DNA of 64,000 bases from Amborella trichopoda (Eukaryota > Streptophyta > Magnoliopsida > Amborellales > Amborellaceae), in contig NW_006499603.1 in NCBI RefSeq assembly GCF_000471905.2, positions 5,345,097 through 5,409,096 on the forward strand. Direction: 5' to 3'. The notes below the pieces were generated by a model. That model saw only the letters and a list, made by a program, of their open reading frames with translations, did not search any database and was not told the origin of the DNA. Made by a program: the position numbers and the translations under genes. Position 1 is the stretch's first letter; the number at the start of each line of letters is the position of its first letter. This document shows, piece after piece, positions 23,193 to 35,089 of the stretch.

Positions 23193-24369
23193 TGATTAAT
23201 AAATCTACTTGATTTAAAAAAATACAAAATTAATTACAGATAAACAGACAATATAGTCTAGCAAGACTACAATAAAAAAATGTCCCTTTTTTTTATTTTT
23301 TATTTTTTACTTTTATGCATTCGAAGCCTTAAGCTCATGCGTCTGTGTTTAACACACATGCCCCATTAAACTTTGTAATGAAAGGTTCTACATTTATGTT
23401 AATTTTTTGGAATAAATTTGATACGAGTTGAGCAGGTAGCACAATACAACACCACCACAAAAATGATTGATTCTAGCGAATATAACCAGTACCAATACTT
23501 TAGAGAGGCAAATATAACCGGTACCAATATTTTATCAAAACCAATTTGATTCTAGCGAATTACTAATCTTGAGCAATTGTTTACTTAATATTAATATAAA
23601 AACCTACATTTTAAAAAATTTTGGTTGCAAGTAAATTAGCTATGTATTGTTTGGTGACTAATTCATAGATATAAAATGGTCTCAAGTTACTTTAAAGGAT
23701 CTAGGATTATATATATTTTCATGCATAGAAATGGATTTTCATAACACATCCAGTCCACAAAATTCAATTAATTTGCTCTGAAGAATAACGTAGAGCATGA
23801 TTAGAGAAATGATGTATTAAAAGAGAATGGCCTCGGGTATTGGCAATAGTACTTGAAAGTTAGAATATATGATCAAGCGTGGTGTATATAAATTAAAATT
23901 TTCTTATTTCTTCTTATTCTTACACCGGTAAGACCACTCACAATATCTAATTATAAATAAATAACTCTTGAAACAACTAAAAATATGAAGAGAAACACGG
24001 TTCTCACTTGCTACCAACCACTATTGAATACAATTCTTTAAATCAAAATATTAATTAATTGCTTTATGAGAATAAAAGAGTTCAACATAAAAATAAAATT
24101 TATGGAGATTACTTCAACCGGGCTTAGTACACCCCACATCGAGTCTCCTCCTTTCGATAGTTCTCGGGATATATGATCGATCTCTTAATTTTCCTACTTA
24201 TGACAAAATCCTCTCAAAGGCATATGGATCTCGATTTAGCACCAACTACCTAAGGCCTCAATGCCTTAGTCTTACACAAGCTCCCTTTGCTTGATCATTA
24301 GAGAGGTGAGAGAGAAATAAAAAAGAGAGGGAGATATCTATTAGCTAGAGGATGCTCCTCTTTGCTACC

Positions 24370-24600
24370 CACAAATCAAGAATCAATCTCAAGCTAGGTT
24401 GTGCCCCTTTAGAACCCACAAGAGAGATAGAGAGAAGATAGCTTGGGTGTGCCGCTTTAGGAATTCAAAGAGAGTAGTCTAGGTTAGGGCATGCCCCCTC
24501 TTGAAACTTCGGGAGAGAGAGATGAAGCCTTAGGTTGGGGCATGCCCCCTTTAGAAATCTTGGAGAGAGAGAGAAATAATTCTGAGAGAGAGAAGAGAGA
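24370..24600 (-). repeat. ~52-bp tandem units with a GGGGCATGCCCC palindrome in the LTR
   Basis: About four units follow AGGTTGGGGCATGCCCC, then TTTAGAAATCTTGG and GAGAGAG. The palindrome is perfect at 24537-24548 and degraded in earlier units. The other LTR has the same array (about 30760-30970, perfect copy at 30917-30928). Confidence 0.7.
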
Positions 24601-24812
24601 ATTGATGCAGATATTTGGGTAAGGGGAAAAGTATTTTTTATGCCTTAAGGCTGACCTCAATTCGTAGGGTCAAATCTTAACCGTCGATCTGAGGAGACTT
24701 GTGGGGTGAGAGATGTAAGTCATCCATTTTTTAGATCTACCATTAATATTCTAAAGAATATGCTAGAACCTTATCCTCAATTTCCTAGACCTATTCTCAT
24801 CAAATATTTAAA

Positions 24813-25206
24813 AGCAAAAGTTTATATAGAGCCTAGGCTCTGAACATTCAAATTAGAACTCACCTCAAGACTTTCACTAGAAGAGGTTGTTTTGATGCCC
24901 CAAGATCATCAAATTGATCATCTCGGCATCAAGATGCATGAACATGAGAAAGAGATGAATTTCAAGTTTTGGAAATAATGCATCTTGTAATGCATTTTTC
25001 AATTGTAAATTTTTAAGATTTTCAAGTTTTCATAGATCTGATCGATCTACACTAATTTTAAAGCTTTAAATTTTATAACTAAAGATGAAAATATAATTTA
25101 AAGCTATAAAAAATCTTTCCAACATTGAAACCATATTTTTCGACACTATTTGAAGGTGGGCTCAAATTTGATTGTTTAGAGCCTCGGCTCTATACAATCC
25201 GTACCC
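24813..25206. mobile_element. MITE group A subgroup 1, 394 bp, with perfect 9-bp target duplication
   Basis: Flanked by ATATTTAAA at 24804-24812 and 25207-25215. The right LTR has one ATATTTAAA and no insert, a clear empty site. The inverted ends run AGCAAAAGTTTATATAGAGC against GGGTACGGATTGTATAGAGC, then an AGAGCC.AGGCTCT palindrome and AACA.TCAAAT. A 9-bp duplication fits Mutator-type transposition. It inserted after the LTR element. Confidence 0.9.
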
Positions 25207-26337
25207 ATATTTAAATAAGAAAATGTTATTCACAATTTCTCATTTAGTAAATATTTATTCTTTATTCTTTAAATCAAGTAATCTTGATACACAAGACAGT
25301 CGATAAATCTCTACAAAACACTTTCCATAAATTTTCAATTTAATTGATTGCCGTGATTCACAAGATTAGAAAATAAAAAAGTACCCCCACTAAATGGGGT
25401 GTGCCACCCATGGGGCCCCTATGTGGGCCCCATACACATCACAATGATGGACTTGATGGGCCCCCATGGACCCTCTCAAATATTTATAAATTAAAATGAG
25501 TTTTAAAAATAAGTTTTTATTTCTCTTTAATTATTTAAAACATTGAAAATTGATTTTCTCTTATTTTATAAATCAAAATGATAAAAATAAAATATCAAGA
25601 AAATAAAAAAAATTCAAATAAACATTCTCAAATTCATATAACACAAAATTAATTAATTTTTTATGGGAATTGGATCCGTCTAGGTCTAAAAATTTATCAA
25701 TATACTGAAGCACTCCACCTTCAACTGCAAACCACGATCCACTTAGCTTTTTCAAACTGACCTAGTAGTTCCTATGACCCACAGTCTACCGCAGGGGCTC
25801 ACGATTGGATCACTAAAGTCAGCCAATAGACTAGAAGACGTAATCCTAGTCTGTGGATTTTAGGTTTCCTCTAAAGACAAAAACATGGTCCCTCAGACCA
25901 TGATGCAACCGCGACTCTATGATACATATGGGTAATCTCTTGCACATGTACTCATTTCACCCTCAATGGTAGATCACTATCTCAATACGGCTATCTATGT
26001 ATATGTACATGTCATGTGATGATACAACAATGAGGTTTTAGCCTTGTCGCTAAAGTCTATTCATCACACACAAATGGTCACACAGTCCCTCAGCTCTAAT
26101 CTGCGCATATTCCGACCTCATCAAGGGCTAACCCACTAAATCATTCTCGATTTTATCTCTATGCCCAAGTACCTTGGGTTTTTCTAACTTGGCTGGCCTA
26201 GCATGTCGAGCATAATCTGAGTATCGGTAAATCACATTTGCTTAGTATGGTCCACACGAGGATTGCACTCCCACTAAGTTTATGTTTCACTATATACAAT
26301 GCTTATACAAGCTCTCATAAGGCTTTTATAGGCCACA

Positions 26338-29300
26338 TAGTCTTTGGAGGCCTTACAATCTTTCTTCCTCATATTCTCATCCCCCAAATGCAATATCTCT
26401 TTCAAGCATTTTTCACTTATTTTATCTTATTATGTTAATCATGACTTTTGCTGTCAATCATTTCACAAAGGATTTATGGAGGCAGCGCCTCTTTCTCTTT
26501 GCTGCTCAGATCCCATCCCGAACATGGTTGTAATCCATCTTTCATGTCGTATCGCGAATCATGGAACTGTTGTCGTAGAAGTTCATTACGTACCCTCCTC
26601 ACATGGGGTCGTATCTTTCAGGGCTTAAAGCAGTTCTTCAATCAAGTTGCTCCCTTCTATAGCCATACAATGAGCGCCATGTATTTGGGTTCCATGGGTG
26701 AATGACAATATGTTGTTCCAGCTGGCCCATCAAACACAAGCAGGTACTCCCACTGGAATATTAAGTTTATATGGATCTTTTATAACAAGATACCTGTATA
26801 TTTGAATATCCAAGCAGCTAAAAATAATCGTGGGATTGTTAACATCTCCCACTCAAAGATAACATATAAAAATATTATCTTAACATTCTCATTCCTACGT
26901 CATGTGGTAGTATAGCAAGTCTCATACCAAATAGTAACGCAATGCCCCTTTGCTTTCACAATGTGTAAAACGTTCTTGAACTACAAAGGTTCAGCCACAC
27001 TAGTCATCTTGATAGTATACCTATACAAGTTATCTAATCCACCAACACATGTCAAAGAGACCTAGCAAGATGGACAACATATGACATACCCTATGGTGTA
27101 TGGTCTTAGGTAATAGAGGATTTTAAAAAATTCAAAACCAGATCACAGAATTAGTACAATGAAAACATGAGTCAAGACATGCAGGGATTTAAAAACAATG
27201 TATAGAATAATTATACACTTTCACATGTACATAAAATATTTTCAAGACCCATTGTTTTTTCTTATATCAAAACCTCTTGACATGGTATATTTTCACAAGC
27301 AATAACTAGAAATAACACAATGGTTTTAAAACGTTTTTTCTCAAATACTTAGTGGATTTCGCAAGACTATGGGGTTTCTCAAAATCATATCCATAGACTT
27401 AGATTTTTTACAAATGATTCAATTTAATTTTAAATACATGTTTAGTATTCATAAATTGTTTTTACCACATTCACCTTTAATTACTTACCAAGTCATATTT
27501 ATAGCCACAAAACAAATCATAAAGTCCATCTTATAATTTTATCAAAAATAAATCATGGCTAAAAAACAATTATCAAAAACTTGACAAAACACTTCTTATT
27601 AGCAAATATGGAGATTTTATCGTGAGATCATCATCACATGCAACACATCATATTACTGGACATTATTGGAAGAATTGTCACTAAGACCGAGTCTCATCCG
27701 AACACTCCCTTCATGCTTGCGTATTTGATTGAGTCGTACTCACTTCTCGTGTTTCCTACTTAGACTCATAGTCCTTGATCAAACCACATCTCCATGTATA
27801 TCACTACCTTAAGTAGTTCTTACAAGCACAATGAGGTATTAAAACTTTCAAACTTGTTAGCACGTATTTCTTAATGTTCATACACTCCATTCATATTCAT
27901 GAACACACAGCCAAAATATAATTAAAGAAGTATATAAAACATAAACTAAAGAGTCATAAAATCCGTTTTCCTGATATTGCCTTACCATGTAATGTGGAAT
28001 AAATTTCATACCTCAAAATCATGTAGCGTGGCACCTGGGCTTTCTTGATTATTTGGTTTTACTTGCTGACGAAATTTTTGTAAACTTGAAAGAGTGCACA
28101 ATTGATAAAGAAACACTTGGTCATCATCTTTTACACAACGATAAATCATTCACCTTTTTGGCCTTTGGATTCTCCCATACATATATAAAGAAATGCTCTT
28201 CTTCATCCTATCATTCCAAATATCACAAATTTAATTATCCTACTGATTTTTAGAGTTTCTATGTTGCCACCAAGTCTCTCTACATATCCCTTAATTATGA
28301 AAAAACTAATATGTTTAATATGCATTGTGTTTCTTCTATATTATGTAATTCCCAGATTGAACACTCTTCACATACATAAAGTGTCATATCTCGTCAACCT
28401 TATATTATCTCTGTTTGAAGTTTTACTGTTATAAATCATACTCATGGTATACTATAATTTTTTTGAAAAAGCCCTTAAAAGAGCTTTCATTATTAGGAGT
28501 ACAAAGATGTAACTCAACATACAACGTCTTTTAATTTACTACAAAATAGAAGATGAGCATCTCATGATATCTCTTAACTCATTAAGAGTTTATGTCCGAA
28601 ACTTTTTGAGTATTGAAATAGACTCAAAAGAATACAAAATAGTACTAAGTTACATCCCTAAATCACATCATTTAGTGAGTCTTCGATTTAATAATATTCA
28701 CCTCACAATATAGTTTTCATAGCAGAAAATTAAATTACTCACCTCTCAATAAAATAATTGTTCCACTCATTCCACAAAGGATTTCTTCCTTAAACTTTTT
28801 ATGTTGAAAACTAGAATCAAAATCAAAGCATAGCATCATAGTGTCAATCCTAAATACTATTTTTCTTTAGAGAAATAAATAAGTAACATTTCGATCACAA
28901 AATATATCATACTGCAGAATTTTAAGATGAACACTTTGTAGTAAAATTCTTCTTCCTCTCCACCCACATGGAGTTTCCCTTTTAAATCAATTTTTTTTAA
29001 AAGTAGACACAGATTGGTAACACATATGTTTCTCCAGGTATCATATCACTTTGTTAAATAGGCTTGATAAATATAGTTATTCACATTTCAATGAAAACGC
29101 ACCAAATTGCAGAAAATTCAAGATGACCTCTCTTCAATCCAAAGACACACCAAATTGCAGAAAATTCAGGATACCTTTCTTTAATCCAAAGACACACCAA
29201 ACTGCAGAAAATTCAGGATGACATCTCTTCAATCCAAAATTTGTATTCCTTATTTCCCATGGATGTATCTCTCTTAAATATTTTTTATTAAAAGCTAGAC

Positions 29301-29918
29301 TCAAAATGGAATTCTAGAAACTTGGCAAGCTTTAAAATATTCTGTTAAAAATATAAATAAAAGCACGACTTCAGAGTCATCGAGACAATTTTTGTGACAG
29401 AAAACAACATTTGTGTACCTTTTAATAAAATGATCATATCTTTCAAACCACGAGGATTTTCTTCATAAACTATTTTTGTTTTAAAGTGGACTCAATTTTA
29501 TGAGTTGAAATAAAATTTCAGCTAAAAATAAAATCATATGATTGATGGAAAAATTCATGGAACTCAATGGACAGTTTTTGAATTTTACAAGGTTAGAACT
29601 GACACCCTTCATTAATGAGTCCATAAATCTCAATTCCCCTAGGATCTCCCACTAAAATTTGCAAATAGATCCTACTCTCAAAAATACATAATATCACTGA
29701 GGTATTCAAAAGGTAAATACATCATTATCTTCTTCATATTATTGCTCCAAAACAGCACAAAGTACCTCATTGTGCAAAGTGCATTTTCGGTATTTGAACA
29801 TGCTAATAATTCTTTGGAGGTGTATCACTCAACCGCAAAAGTCATTGGCTTTCTTATATCTCATTTGCAATTCATCAAAAATAGTAAAATAAAAGAAATA
29901 TGGCAGCTAGTATATTTA
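26338..29918 (-). other. internal region of the LARD-like element
   Basis: No gag, protease, RT or integrase motif is recognised on either strand. Open frames are short and unrelated to known families. The only structure I see is the array at 29099-29241. Confidence 0.6.
29099..29241. repeat. three ~49-bp tandem repeats
   Basis: Each unit carries CACCAAATTGCAGAAAATTC followed by CTCTTCAATCCAAAGACA. The units differ by a few bases. Confidence 0.9.
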
Positions 29919-29930
29919 GCTCTGATACTA
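29919..29930 (-). other. primer binding site of the LARD-like element
   Basis: GCTCTGATACTA is the reverse complement of TAGTATCAGAGC, one base off the common initiator tRNA-Met site TGGTATCAGAGC. It abuts the right LTR and sets the element's orientation. Confidence 0.65.
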
Positions 29931-32312
29931 ACAAAAGTAGGACTATATGATCAAACACAATATATATAAATGAAATTTTATTATTTTTCTTATTCTCACA
30001 CTGGCAAGACTACTCACAATGTCCAATTACAAATAAATAACTGTTGAAAAAACTAAAGAAAATAAGATAAACACGGTTCTCACTTGCTACCACTCTTGAA
30101 TAACATTCCTTAAATCAAAATAGTAACTCATTGTCTTTTGGAAATCAAAGAGCTCAACAAAAAAATAAAATTTAAAAAAGTAAAATTGCCAGAGATTTCC
30201 TCAACGAGCATAGTACACCCTACGTCAAGTCTCATCTTTTCAATAGTACTCGAGATCTATGATCGGTCTCTTGATTCTCCTACTTATGGCAAAACTCTCT
30301 CAAAGGTATATGGATCTTGATCTAAAACTAACAAATTAAGGCCTCAATGTCTTAGTCTTACTCAAGCCCCATTTGCTTGATATTGAGAGAGATGACATAT
30401 AGATATCAAAGAGAGCGGGAGTTGTCTATGAGAATAAAATAGTTCAACACAAAAATAAAATTGAAAGAAGCAAAATTTCTAGATATTATCTTAACCGGGC
30501 TTAATACACCCCACTTTGAGTCTCCTCCTTCTGATAGTTCTTGGGATCTATGATCAGTATCTTGATTCTCCTATTTATGGCAAAACCCTCTCAAATGCAT
30601 ATGGATCTCGATTTAGCACCAATAACCTAAGGCCTCAATGCCTTAGTTTTACTCAAGCTCTCTTTACTTGATCATTAGAGAGATGAGAGGTAGAAATAAA
30701 AAAGAGAGGGAGATATCTATTAGCTAGGGGATGCTCCCCTTTGCTACCTAGAAATCAAGAACCAATCACAAGCTAGGTTGTGCAATTTTAAAACCCACAA
30801 GAGAGATAACGAGAAGATAGCTTCGGTGTGCCTCTTTAGGAAATAAAAAAGAGTAGTCTAGGTTGGGGTGTGCGCCCTCTTGAAACTTAAAGAGAGCGAG
30901 ATGAAGCCCAAGGTTGGGGCATGCCCCCTTTAGAATTCTTGGAGAGAGATAATTCTCAGAGAGAGAAGAGAGAATTGGAATAGAGATTTGGATAAAGGGG
31001 GAGAGTCCCTTTTATAGAATTTTTATACCTTAAGGTTTGTCTCAATTCGTAAGGTCAAATCTTGATCGTCGATTTAAGGAGACTTGTAGGGTGAGAGACG
31101 TAAATCATCTATTCCTTAGATCCACCATCAAGATTATAACGAATGAGCTAGAACTTTATCCTCTATTTCCTAAATCTATTCCCATCAGATATTTAAATAA
31201 GAAAAATATTACTCATACTTTCTTATTTAGCAAATATTTATTCATTATTCTTTTAATCAAATAATCTTGATACACAAGACATTTCATTCTTGTTGCAATT
31301 AAAATATCTACAAAACACTTTCAATTTAATTGATTTCGTTTATTCACAAGATTAGAAAATAAGAAAATACCCGCACTAAGTGGGGTGTGCCAACCATGGG
31401 GGCCCACATCTAGGCCCCACACACATCACAATGTTGGACTTGGTGGGCCCCATTGACCCTGTCAAATATTTATTAAATGATTTTTAGAAATAAGCTTTTA
31501 TTTCTCTTTGATTATTTAAAACATTAAAAATTGATTTTATCTTATTTTATAAATCAAAATGATAAAAATAAAATATCAAGGGAATCACAAAAATTCAAAT
31601 GAACATTCTAAAAATCATATAACATAAAATTAATTAGAATTAATTAATTTTTTATAGGAATTGGATCTGTCTAGGTCTAAGAATTTATCAATGCACTAAA
31701 GCACTCCACCTTCAATTGCGGACCACGATCCACGTAGCTTTCTCAAACTGACCTAGTAGTTCTCATGACCCACAGTCTACTGCAAGGGCTCATGATTGGA
31801 TCACTAAAGTCAGCCAATAGACTAGGGACGCAATCTCAACATGTAAATTTTAGGCTCTCCTCTAAAGATAAAACCATGTTCCTCAGACCATGATGCAATT
31901 ACGATTCTATAGTTTATATAGGTAATCTCTCGCACATGTATACGTTTTACTCTCAATGGTGGATCACTATCTCAATACGGCTATCTATGTACATGTAGTG
32001 TGATGATATAACGATGATGTTTTAACCATGTCTCTAAAGGTTATTCATAACACAAAAGGGTCACACAGTCCCTCGGCTCTCATCCGGCATATTTCGCCCT
32101 CATCAACCGACTAAACCCTTCTCAATTTTATCTCTATGCCCAGGTATATTGGGTTTTTCTAATTCGGCTGGCCTAGCATGTCGAACCTAATCCAAGTATT
32201 GACAAATAGCATTTGCCTGGTATAGTCCACATGATGACCACACTCCTACTGAGTTTATGTTTCACTATATACAATGCTTATACAAGCTCTCATAAAGCCT
32301 TTAAAGGCCACA
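29931..32312 (-). repeat. 5' LTR of the LARD-like element
   Basis: Collinear with the left LTR. It carries the unoccupied site for the left LTR's MITE (single ATATTTAAA near 31190) and an extra tandem copy of a ~293-bp segment (30134-30426 and 30427-30715). Confidence 0.75.
30134..30715. repeat. ~293-bp tandem duplication inside one LTR
   Basis: 30134-30426 and 30427-30715 both match a single segment at about 24062-24345 of the other LTR (GAGTCTC.TCCTT.., TATGGCAAAACYCTCTCAAA). Both copies are diverged from each other, so the duplication is not recent. Confidence 0.8.
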
Positions 32313-32563
32313 TAAACCGAACAGTATTGTCAAGCCCCATGATGAGGACCATTCTTATCAAACGGTAGGGGCCCAAATCCCCACTGATTTACCCCCTTTA
32401 ATTACCCCAAAAAAAAAAAGAGAAAAGAGAAAAATGGTAATTAACTCCAAAGCATTGTACTGTAAGCATTAAAACAAAGACAAATGGTAATTAATGACCG
32501 TGTGAAATGGTCCTCCTATGAACTAAATTCACGCATTTGACCACTCCCACACAAAATAAAAGA

Positions 32564-33034
32564 GGGTGCGGTTTGTATAGAGCCAAGGCTCTAAACAATC
32601 AAATTGGAGCCCATCTTCAAATAGTATCAAGAAATGTGGTTTCAATATTGAAAATCTTTGTGATAGCCTTAAAATATATTTTCAGTTTTAATTATAAAAT
32701 TTAAAGCTTCAAAAATAGTGTAGATCGAATAGAACTATGAATACTTGATAATCTTGAAAAGTGATGGTCTAAAAATGCGTTACAAGATACACTATTTCTA
32801 AAACTTGAAATCCATTTTTTTCTCATGTCCATGCATCTTGATGTCTAAATGATCAATTTGAAGATATTTGAGCATAAAAGAAACCTGTTCTAGTAAAAAT
32901 TTTGAGGAGGGTTCTAATTTTCTAAATGATCAATTTGAAGATATTTGAGCATAAAAGCAACCTGATCTAGTAAAAATTTTGAGGAGGGTTCTAATTTGAT
33001 TGTTTAGAGCCTTGGCTCCATATAAACGTTCCCC
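32564..33034. mobile_element. MITE group A subgroup 1, 471 bp, inverted relative to the 24.8-kb copy
   Basis: The ends are GGGTGCGGTTTGTATAGAGC and, inward from the right, GGGGAACGTTTATATGGAGC, each followed by the AGGCTCT half palindrome and AAACAATCAAATT. The flanks AATAAAAGA and ATTAAAAAA agree at 7 of 9 bases. A 64-bp internal segment (TCTAAATGATCAATTTGAAG..) is duplicated in tandem near the right end. Confidence 0.82.
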
Positions 33035-33133
33035 ATTAAAAAAACGAGGAGGAGGGAGGAGCTGCCTTAGAATCCTAAATATATCTGGTACAGATACAAG
33101 GAGAGAGAGAAAGAGAGAGGAACTACTGCTGAT

Positions 33134-33598
33134 ATGTGTGATTCAGAAGAGGTGAGTTGGGTATCGACCTGCACCATCATTCCCTCGCGGGCATCTCAGG
33201 GGCAACACCTAGAGCTGGCGCTTTAGGAAATCTTCTGCCTCACCGGAAAGTACATCCAAAAGGGCCTCCTCCTAGCCAAACCCGATCCCTCCTCTTCCTC
33301 CATGGAGTCCATTCTACACCGGCTCAAGTCTATTCTACACTGGCTCAAGGCCTCGATGTCGGAGTGCCTCTACCACCACTTTCCGCTGGCCGAGCGCCTG
33401 GCCTCGCACCCTGATGGCTCCATCACCATCCATTGCAACGATGCTCGCGAAGAGTTTGTACATGCCAAGGCGATCCATATCACTTTAGATGACAGCCTCC
33501 GCTCTCCATATGTGCCCCTTGTGGTGAGGTCCTTCTTTGTTCATAGCGGAGCTGTGTGTCATGAGGGGCGCTTCCTCCCGTTACTTGCGGTTCAGGCA
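33134..33598 (+). pseudogene. BAHD acyltransferase fragment (At3g50280-like), N-terminal third, broken
   Basis: BAHD enzymes transfer acyl groups from CoA thioesters to plant metabolites in the cytosol. From ATG 33134 the frame reads MCDSEEVSWVSTCTIIPSR, then YIQKGLLLAKPD, ILHRLKSILHWLK, the PLAERLASHPDG segment and ITIHCNDAREEFVHA. It ends RFLPLLAVQ, the usual order in this group. A TAG at 33224-33226 interrupts it where relatives have the HELTPWDL-type stretch. Similarity stops at about 33598, just before where VTEL.DGVFIG and the catalytic HXXXD motif should follow. About 155 of the usual 430-450 residues remain. With no catalytic motif and a stop, it is a truncated pseudogene. It is GC-richer than its surroundings. 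Confidence 0.8.
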
Positions 33599-33628
33599 TT
33601 TTCTTTCATCTGTTACTTCATTCTATGA

Positions 33629-34334
33629 TAACTACAGTTAGGGTGGTGTCATTTCTTTATGGATTCTGTGTGGTAAAGGATTTATATTTCATACAAGGTC
33701 ATAATTACTCCTGGATTGCAATGTATATGTAACATCAAGTAGTCAGCAGTGTGCCACATAGCGCCCCCTTAAATTCCTTCAATTTTTGCTTTAAATTACT
33801 ATGTAAAAACCAGAGTTTTGGAAATTGGCTGAGGCTACTCGACTCAACCAACTTTCTCACCTCACCTTGTGGTATGGCTGAGAATTTACCCCATCCGGAT
33901 TCAAAACCTGAATTTCAGATCCCATTCGGATCCAGGTATGGATCCAAGATTTGAATTCGAAATTTGGATCCTCTCTCTCTGGGGTATTAGGGAATAGGGC
34001 TTTTCATTTCTGTGTATTGAATCCTTTCGTCGGGATGATAGGGTTTCACAGGGTTCAGGGAAATGGATAGGGTTTCACAGGGCTAAGCAAAATGCAATTG
34101 ATTTGGATCCAGATCTCATGGATAATTTTGAATCCGGATCAGGGTCGATGCATACGCGATCTGAAAAATTATGAACCTACCTTGTGGGTGAGACCGGTTT
34201 TTCCCAAGGCTACTTGAACTCAACCAACTTACTCAACCTCACCTTATGGCCGAGGCCGGTCTTTCCCCATGTTGTACTTAAAACTTAGGGTACATAGAAA
34301 AAATTTTTAAAGAAAAATTAAAAAATTTACGAAA
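33629..34334. other. intergenic, no gene seen
   Basis: Contains GGATCC/ATCCGGAT-rich sequence (33890-34150) that recalls the subterminal style of the hAT at 6955-7052, but no ends could be defined. Confidence 0.4.
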
Positions 34335-34729
34335 GAAAAAAGTTTAAATAAGGTTGCAACCTTATGTATAATTAAAGATGCACCTAAAAAATCCATCAGA
34401 AAATGTTGCTTTAATGTTGAAAGCCTTCTAATTGATCATCTCTACATTGAGATGTATGAATATGAAAAATAAAAATAAAAAATTTGACTCTTAGAAATAG
34501 TGCATTTTGCAACACATTATCTAGACCGTCCATTTTTCAGATTTTCATATGTTTGTAGATCTATTTGATTTTAACTATTTTTGGAGTTAAAACTTTTATA
34601 ATTAAAAATAAAAATAGATTTTCAAATAATACGAAGAATTTTTTACACCAAAATTACATGTAATGATAAAACTTGGAGGAGTGCATTAATTGGAGTGTTT
34701 AAGGTTCCAACCTTATATAAACCACTCCC
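34335..34729. mobile_element. MITE group A subgroup 2, 395 bp
   Basis: The ends GAAAAAAGTTTAAATAAGG and, from the right, GGGAGTGGTTTATATAAGG align without gaps and are followed by palindromes AAGGTTGCAACCTT (left) and AAGGTTGGAACCTT (right). The flanks TTTACGAAA (34326-34334) and TTTATAAAA (34730-34738) agree at 7 of 9. The interior matches the 20.0-kb copy. Confidence 0.85.
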
Positions 34730-34787
34730 TTTATAAAATATATGGGAATGTTAAATAAAGTTTTATATATGATTTGGATATTTTTAT

Positions 34788-35022
34788 GGGATTGTTTGCA
34801 AAAAAACCATTTATCTTTTGTACATGGAGGCCACAATCATCCTCACTCATTAGATGTCAAATTGCATGGCTTGGGGTAAGTTATAAAGTCCGAAAAAAAA
34901 AAAATTGGAACTTTATGTCTATTTAGTGACACTTTTACAACCACCCATTTTGAAATTCAAATGGCAAGAATGGTTGTAACCTCCATGTATAAAAGATAAA
35001 TAGTCTCTTTGTAGACAATCTC
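34788..35022. mobile_element. second MITE type, about 235 bp, inverted ends about 50 bp
   Basis: GGGATTGTTTGCAAAAAAAC, ATTTATCTTTTGTACATGGA against the right end read inward GAGATTGTCTACAAAGAGAC, ATTTATCTTTTATACATGGA. The interior is non-coding. The flanks suggest a weak A/T-rich duplication only. Confidence 0.8.
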
Positions 35023-35089
35023 ATATTTTATTTGTAAGTGTTTTTTTTTGTCATATTTACTTTTTTTTAGATTCTTTCAATGTGCATGT

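Larger units (their letters stand above)
20672..23853. other. very AT-rich intergenic DNA
   Basis: No coding signal on either strand. It contains a (TA)n tract and a 20-N gap. 21550-21840 has MITE-like words (CAGACCGTTGATTT, GGGATGCCTCGGGG), but I could not define ends. Confidence 0.5.
23854..26337 (-). repeat. 3' LTR of the LARD-like element, with a MITE inside
   Basis: Begins near TGAAAGTTAGAATATATGAT and ends ..GGCCACA. Collinear with 29931-32312 except for a 394-bp MITE (24813-25206) that is absent there, and a single rather than double copy of the segment at about 24062-24345. Confidence 0.75.
23854..32312 (-). mobile_element. old non-coding LTR retroelement (LARD-like), minus strand
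   Basis: Two direct copies of a ~2.4-kb sequence (23854-26337 and 29931-32312) bracket about 3.6 kb without recognisable gag or pol. Left of the right copy GCTCTGATACTA (29919-29930) is nearly the reverse complement of the tRNA-Met type primer site TGGTATCAGAGC. The element therefore reads right to left, with its 5' LTR at 29931-32312. A hand comparison of about 180 bp (25670 vs 31665) shows roughly one difference in eleven, so the insertion is old. No intact target duplication was found. The lack of coding suggests a large retrotransposon derivative that depended on another element. Confidence 0.75.

Noticed and set aside
26238-26705. Three overlapping plus-strand frames
   Set aside because: They start in or next to an LTR and lie in the non-coding interior of the old LTR element. 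No domain seen.
33301-33628. A working acyltransferase gene starting at ATG 33302
   Set aside because: The similarity begins upstream at 33134 with a stop between, and the catalytic half is missing.
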